Assembly (NCBI GenBank): GCA_016178785.1
Contig: JACOSO010000035.1
Location: forward strand, 24,239 to 88,238
Reading direction: 5' to 3'
Length of the DNA stretch: 64,000 bases
Source: Bacteroidota bacterium
GTDB lineage: Bacteria; Bacteroidota; Bacteroidia; Cytophagales; Cyclobacteriaceae
Shown here piece by piece: positions 60,692-64,000 of this stretch (position 1 is its first letter; each line of letters starts with the position of its first letter). The notes under the pieces were generated by a model that was given only the letters and a program-made list of their open reading frames with translations, was not told the DNA's origin and made no database searches. Made by a program: the position numbers and the translations under genes.

Positions 60692-63600
60692 TCAATTTTT
60701 AACCTTTGAATTAGGTTTATACAAAACAGGATAATCATCATTTCTAAGAAATAGTAGATATTTTTCATTCTTACTTGATACTGACTTGATATCCCGTATT
60801 TGCCCAGTTAGTTGAATACCCGATTCTCGTGTGGATAACATTTGAAACTTTCTTCCTCCCTGATTGATCATTACAGTGCCGAAATTGCTGTCGAGCCTTC
60901 CAAACTGCGGAGTAAAATCGAAAATATTTCCGCCTGTAGTTATGTCTGGTTTACCATCTCCGTTTACGTCAGAACATGAGATGGCATTGACTGAAGAAAA
61001 CTGAATTACCGAAGGTAATTTTTCAATCGTAAACTTTCCATCGCCTTCATTCCAGGCAATCATTGAGGGGCAGAAATTAAATTCTTTCTTTACCGCACCT
61101 CTGGTCATTTTTTCGCCAAATAATTCCTCAGCTGATTTAGTTGCATAGGATGTATACTTTAAATTTTCTTTTTTAAGGTATACAAACTGCTCTTCCATGT
61201 TCCTCTTCATAAATACAGGAACATTTCGATTATCTATCGTTCGCGTCATAAACTGCTGAATGCTACCATCAAAACCAAAATAGTTGACCCAAAGCGTTAC
61301 CGGATGCAGGCTGTCAGGCTTCAGGTAAAAATTTTCGCCAATGTTGCCCAGCACAAGGTCTATTTTACCATCTCCGTCCAAATCAGAAGCATTCATGGCT
61401 TGCCACCAGCCATTCAAATTTGTTAGAGTCGATTCAACTTCCTGAAACCGATTGTTTTTAAACTCAAGAATCCTAGGGCTCATCCATTCACCAACTAAAA
61501 TCAATTCTTTTTTTTCATCACCTGTAACATCAGCGACCACAGCCCCTGTGATCATTCCAAGTTTACCGGAGTCCTTATCATTACTCAATTTCATTTCTGC
61601 AAAACGTCCACTTCCGTCATTCACATAAAAATAGCTTTCAGGAATCACGCCAAATAAAAAAGAAGTACTACGTCCGCCAACGAAAAGATCCAAGTCATTG
61701 TCTTTATCAAAATCAAAAGCAGTGACAGCTCCGACATTAGATTGATTGGGAGGAAAAGCACCTTTTATATACAAGAAATTTCCCTTTCCGTCATTTTTGA
61801 AAAGTTGATGCTCTAGTTGAGGGGATCTTGGAGGGTTATTATTTCCGCCTGAGCCAACATATAAGTCTAAATCTCCATCGTTGTCACAATCAAAAAACAA
61901 GCAGACTGTTTCTTCATGATTCCTATTTTCATAAAAGATCTTCTGGGTGCTTTCGATAAACTGACCTTTTTCTTTTTGAAGATATAAGTGCCCTCCTTGA
62001 TTCAGCGCACCTCCAATGTAAACGTCATCAAGTCCGTCTCCATTTACATCACCCACCGCTGCTCTCGGTCCTTCCCTCGATAACATCCTCGGAATGTTTC
62101 GCTCTGTATAAAAATCTACGTAGTCATCTTCTTTATGCTTTTTAAAATTGTTAGGTGTCAACGAGAATAAAGGGCTACTAATTTCATTCAACTCAATTTC
62201 TTTTGAATCATTTATTAATTGCGGTTGAGTCAAGGTATGAACTTTATTAAGCAAGGGAGAAATCAATTTTGTAGCCGCACGATCTGGCCACGTGATTATT
62301 ACTGAATCAATTTTTTGAGCAGATCCTAGCCCCATAATAATTTTATAATCCATAGAAGATTGAAACCCTCTACTTGGAATTAGTTCCCGCGATAGAATCT
62401 GCCCTTGAGCAAATACTCTTACTTTGCTGCCGATCGCGAATTTATTTTGGTTATTTCCTTTAAGTACAAACCCGATGTAGTTATTCTTGTTTAGCTGGAT
62501 ACTGTTATTTTGATAAACAAAAGCTAGACCGTTTACATTATTGACTATTAGATCAAGGTCGCCATCATTATCAAGGTCTCCATAGCTTGCTCCATTAGAA
62601 AAGGATTCTTGTTGAAATCCCCATTGCTCACCTACATCTGCAAAAGTTAAATCACCCTGATTTCTAAATACCTTCTTCTTTAAAGGCGTTGAAGACATTT
62701 TTCCGGTTATCGTATTCATTTCCTCCCGCTTGCCAGTGACGACCATTTCCTGAATAATTGAGCTTGAAAAAAAATTGATAAAGTCCTGATCAGTCAAATC
62801 ATACCTAATTCCATTACATATGTAAAGATCATTGAATCCATCATTATCAGCATCAAACATCAAGGCTCCCCAGCTCCAGTCAGAAGCTTCAACACCACTG
62901 AAATTAGCAATCTCTATAAATTTGCCATCCTTGTTATTTAGCTGGAGGGTATTTTGCATGAACTGGTGGTAGAACCCGGACGTTTCTTTCAGATGGTAAG
63001 TATCATAATTATCAAATGATGTTGTCGTTTTCAATCGATAGTCATTATCCGGGAGCATATCTGTAGTAAAAATATCGGGGTAACCATCGTTGTTTATGTC
63101 TTGCATGTCGGCACCCATTGATGCAAGGCTTGTATGCTGAACCCTGTCTTCAATTTCATCTTTGAAGGTTCCGTCTTTCTGATTCACGTATAAATAATCT
63201 CTTTCAAAAAAATCATTAGAGACGAAGACATCAGGATATCCATCACGATTCACATCACCTACAGTAACACCTAATCCAAGACTAATCAAACTTCCGTGAA
63301 TGCCTGCTTCCTTTGACACTTCTTTAAATTTTCCGTTATCATTTCTAAATAAATGGTCGCCTCCCCATCTTAAAAATGGCGCAACATTCCATTGACTAGC
63401 CTGTATGTTTCGTTTGTTGGCATAGTTAAGAGTATTGACAGGTATGGGAGAGTTGTCCACCATAAAGCAATCCAAATCTCCGTCTAGATCGTAATCGAAA
63501 AAGGAAGCTTGAGTAGTATATCCCATTTCGTCCAGACCGTATTCACTTGCCTTTTCAGAGAATGTAAGATCATGGTTATTGATGAATAGTTGATTTTTTC

Positions 63601-64000
63601 GCAACAGGCTGTCCATCATGTTACCTGCGTTGCAAACATAGATATCCAACCAGCCATCGTTATTTATATCAACAAAAGTTACTCCTGTGCTCCATTGCTT
63701 TTTTTCTCTGAATCCGGCTGGTTCAGAAATGTCTTTGAACTTCATTCCTCCCAAATTGAGGTAAAGTCGGTTGGCTGCTTGATTGCCTGTGAAAAAGACA
63801 TCAGCGAGCCCGTCATTGTTGATATCCCCAATCGCAGCTCCTCCACCATTATAAAAATTTCGGTAGCTAAATACGTTAAAATTCTTGCTTTCAGAGAGCG
63901 TATTGTTGAAGTCAATCCCCGAGTGATCGATCAGTGTAAATAGTGTTTTCTTACTTTCAGTTTGGCAGGAAAAAAATGAGAGCAATGCTAGCACGCACAA
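60692..64000 (-). CDS. Giant FG-GAP/VCBS repeat protein with ASPIC/UnbV domain (third, 5' end outside window)
   Basis: At least 1,102 residues; the true start lies beyond the right edge because the visible first codons (CVLALLSFFSC) are already the core of a lipoprotein signal. FG-GAP motifs are regular (GAAIGDINNDGLADVFFTGN, FDYDLDGDLDCFMVDNS, DVNGDGLDDVYIGG). The UnbV segment is NKFAIGSKVRVFAQGQILSR, then IPSRGFQSSMDYKIIMGLGS, then SVIITWPDRAATKLI. It is the most upstream of the three paralogues visible. Confidence 0.88.
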   Translation of the reverse strand: MCVLALLSFFSCQTESKKTLFTLIDHSGIDFNNTLSESKNFNVFSYRNFYNGGGAAIGDINNDGLADVFFTGNQAANRLYLNLGGMKFKDISEPAGFREKKQWSTGVTFVDINNDGWLDIYVCNAGNMMDSLLRKNQLFINNHDLTFSEKASEYGLDEMGYTTQASFFDYDLDGDLDCFMVDNSPIPVNTLNYANKRNIQASQWNVAPFLRWGGDHLFRNDNGKFKEVSKEAGIHGSLISLGLGVTVGDVNRDGYPDVFVSNDFFERDYLYVNQKDGTFKDEIEDRVQHTSLASMGADMQDINNDGYPDIFTTDMLPDNDYRLKTTTSFDNYDTYHLKETSGFYHQFMQNTLQLNNKDGKFIEIANFSGVEASDWSWGALMFDADNDGFNDLYICNGIRYDLTDQDFINFFSSSIIQEMVVTGKREEMNTITGKMSSTPLKKKVFRNQGDLTFADVGEQWGFQQESFSNGASYGDLDNDGDLDLIVNNVNGLAFVYQNNSIQLNKNNYIGFVLKGNNQNKFAIGSKVRVFAQGQILSRELIPSRGFQSSMDYKIIMGLGSAQKIDSVIITWPDRAATKLISPLLNKVHTLTQPQLINDSKEIELNEISSPLFSLTPNNFKKHKEDDYVDFYTERNIPRMLSREGPRAAVGDVNGDGLDDVYIGGALNQGGHLYLQKEKGQFIESTQKIFYENRNHEETVCLFFDCDNDGDLDLYVGSGGNNNPPRSPQLEHQLFKNDGKGNFLYIKGAFPPNQSNVGAVTAFDFDKDNDLDLFVGGRSTSFLFGVIPESYFYVNDGSGRFAEMKLSNDKDSGKLGMITGAVVADVTGDEKKELILVGEWMSPRILEFKNNRFQEVESTLTNLNGWWQAMNASDLDGDGKIDLVLGNIGENFYLKPDSLHPVTLWVNYFGFDGSIQQFMTRTIDNRNVPVFMKRNMEEQFVYLKKENLKYTSYATKSAEELFGEKMTRGAVKKEFNFCPSMIAWNEGDGKFTIEKLPSVIQFSSVNAISCSDVNGDGKPDITTGGNIFDFTPQFGRLDSNFGTVMINQGGRKFQMLSTRESGIQLTGQIRDIKSVSSKNEKYLLFLRNDDYPVLYKPNSKVKN

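Overview
The window is chromosomal DNA of a member of the Bacteroidota, most likely the Cytophagales. Pointers are the outer-membrane beta-barrel receptor with a carboxypeptidase-like N-terminus, several MacB-type permeases with a Bacteroidota-style cytoplasmic prefix, LytS/LytTR pairs, a DUF5723 protein, PadR plus permease operons, near absence of Shine-Dalgarno sequences, and two promoters matching the TTG-N17-23-TAnnTTTG pattern known from Flavobacterium. No tRNA, rRNA, insertion sequence or CRISPR array was seen.

Layout. 1-1227: the 5' end of a beta-propeller sensor, a decayed ABC-2 permease tail and an empty stretch. 1228-3189: a TPR histidine kinase. 3248-10711 (minus): a complete branched-chain amino acid operon, ilvE-ilvD-ilvB-ilvN-ilvC-ilvA, preceded by an unannotated 30-residue leader peptide and an attenuator. 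10897-12407: trmO, a small membrane protein and an orphan ExbD. 12488-18185 (minus): padR and two MacB-type permeases. 18502-21293: a candidate 25-residue membrane peptide, signal peptidase I, an unknown protein and a repeat lipoprotein. 21468-24486 (minus): LytS kinase, a kinase-like paralogue without the phospho-acceptor histidine, and a LytTR regulator. 24613-31172: a protein of ten 34-residue SDHY repeats, an outer-membrane receptor and a fourth permease. 31494-34952: two small envelope proteins and a two-gene unit encoding a coiled-coil membrane protein and a vWA-caspase lipoprotein. 35416-41682: a frameshifted ECF sigma factor with its YCII partner, a membrane AraC regulator and an ABC ATPase/permease pair. 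41783-47299: a single-HKD phospholipase D-like protein with an ABC exporter, and a lipoprotein/DUF5723 pair. 47381-64000: two vanadium-dependent haloperoxidases, a secreted GH65 enzyme, a DUF4160/DUF2442 pair with a frameshift, and three very large FG-GAP/VCBS-ASPIC/UnbV lipoproteins in tandem.

The ilv genes cover threonine to 2-oxobutyrate and then the common route to isoleucine and valine, ending with the transaminase. The leader peptide (14 Val/Leu/Ile in 30 residues), a terminator ahead of ilvE, and a competing helix formed by the leader's own 3' end make a textbook ribosome-mediated attenuator. The 47-64 kb block looks like an envelope or extracellular enzyme locus: calcium-type FG-GAP propellers of more than 1,100 residues are nearly contiguous with a haloperoxidase, and a second haloperoxidase lies in the neighbouring GH65 operon.

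The most unusual non-coding feature is a set of about eleven gap elements built from short stuttered words (for example ttaggcatt, agtcagg, ctctgcg), often with an inverted copy and so able to fold. They fill all four non-overlapping gaps of the ilv operon. They also create false upstream starts for ilvA, ilvN and a permease, and supply the stop codons of two other genes. The vWA-caspase unit and the SDHY-repeat protein are the best candidates for undescribed protein systems.
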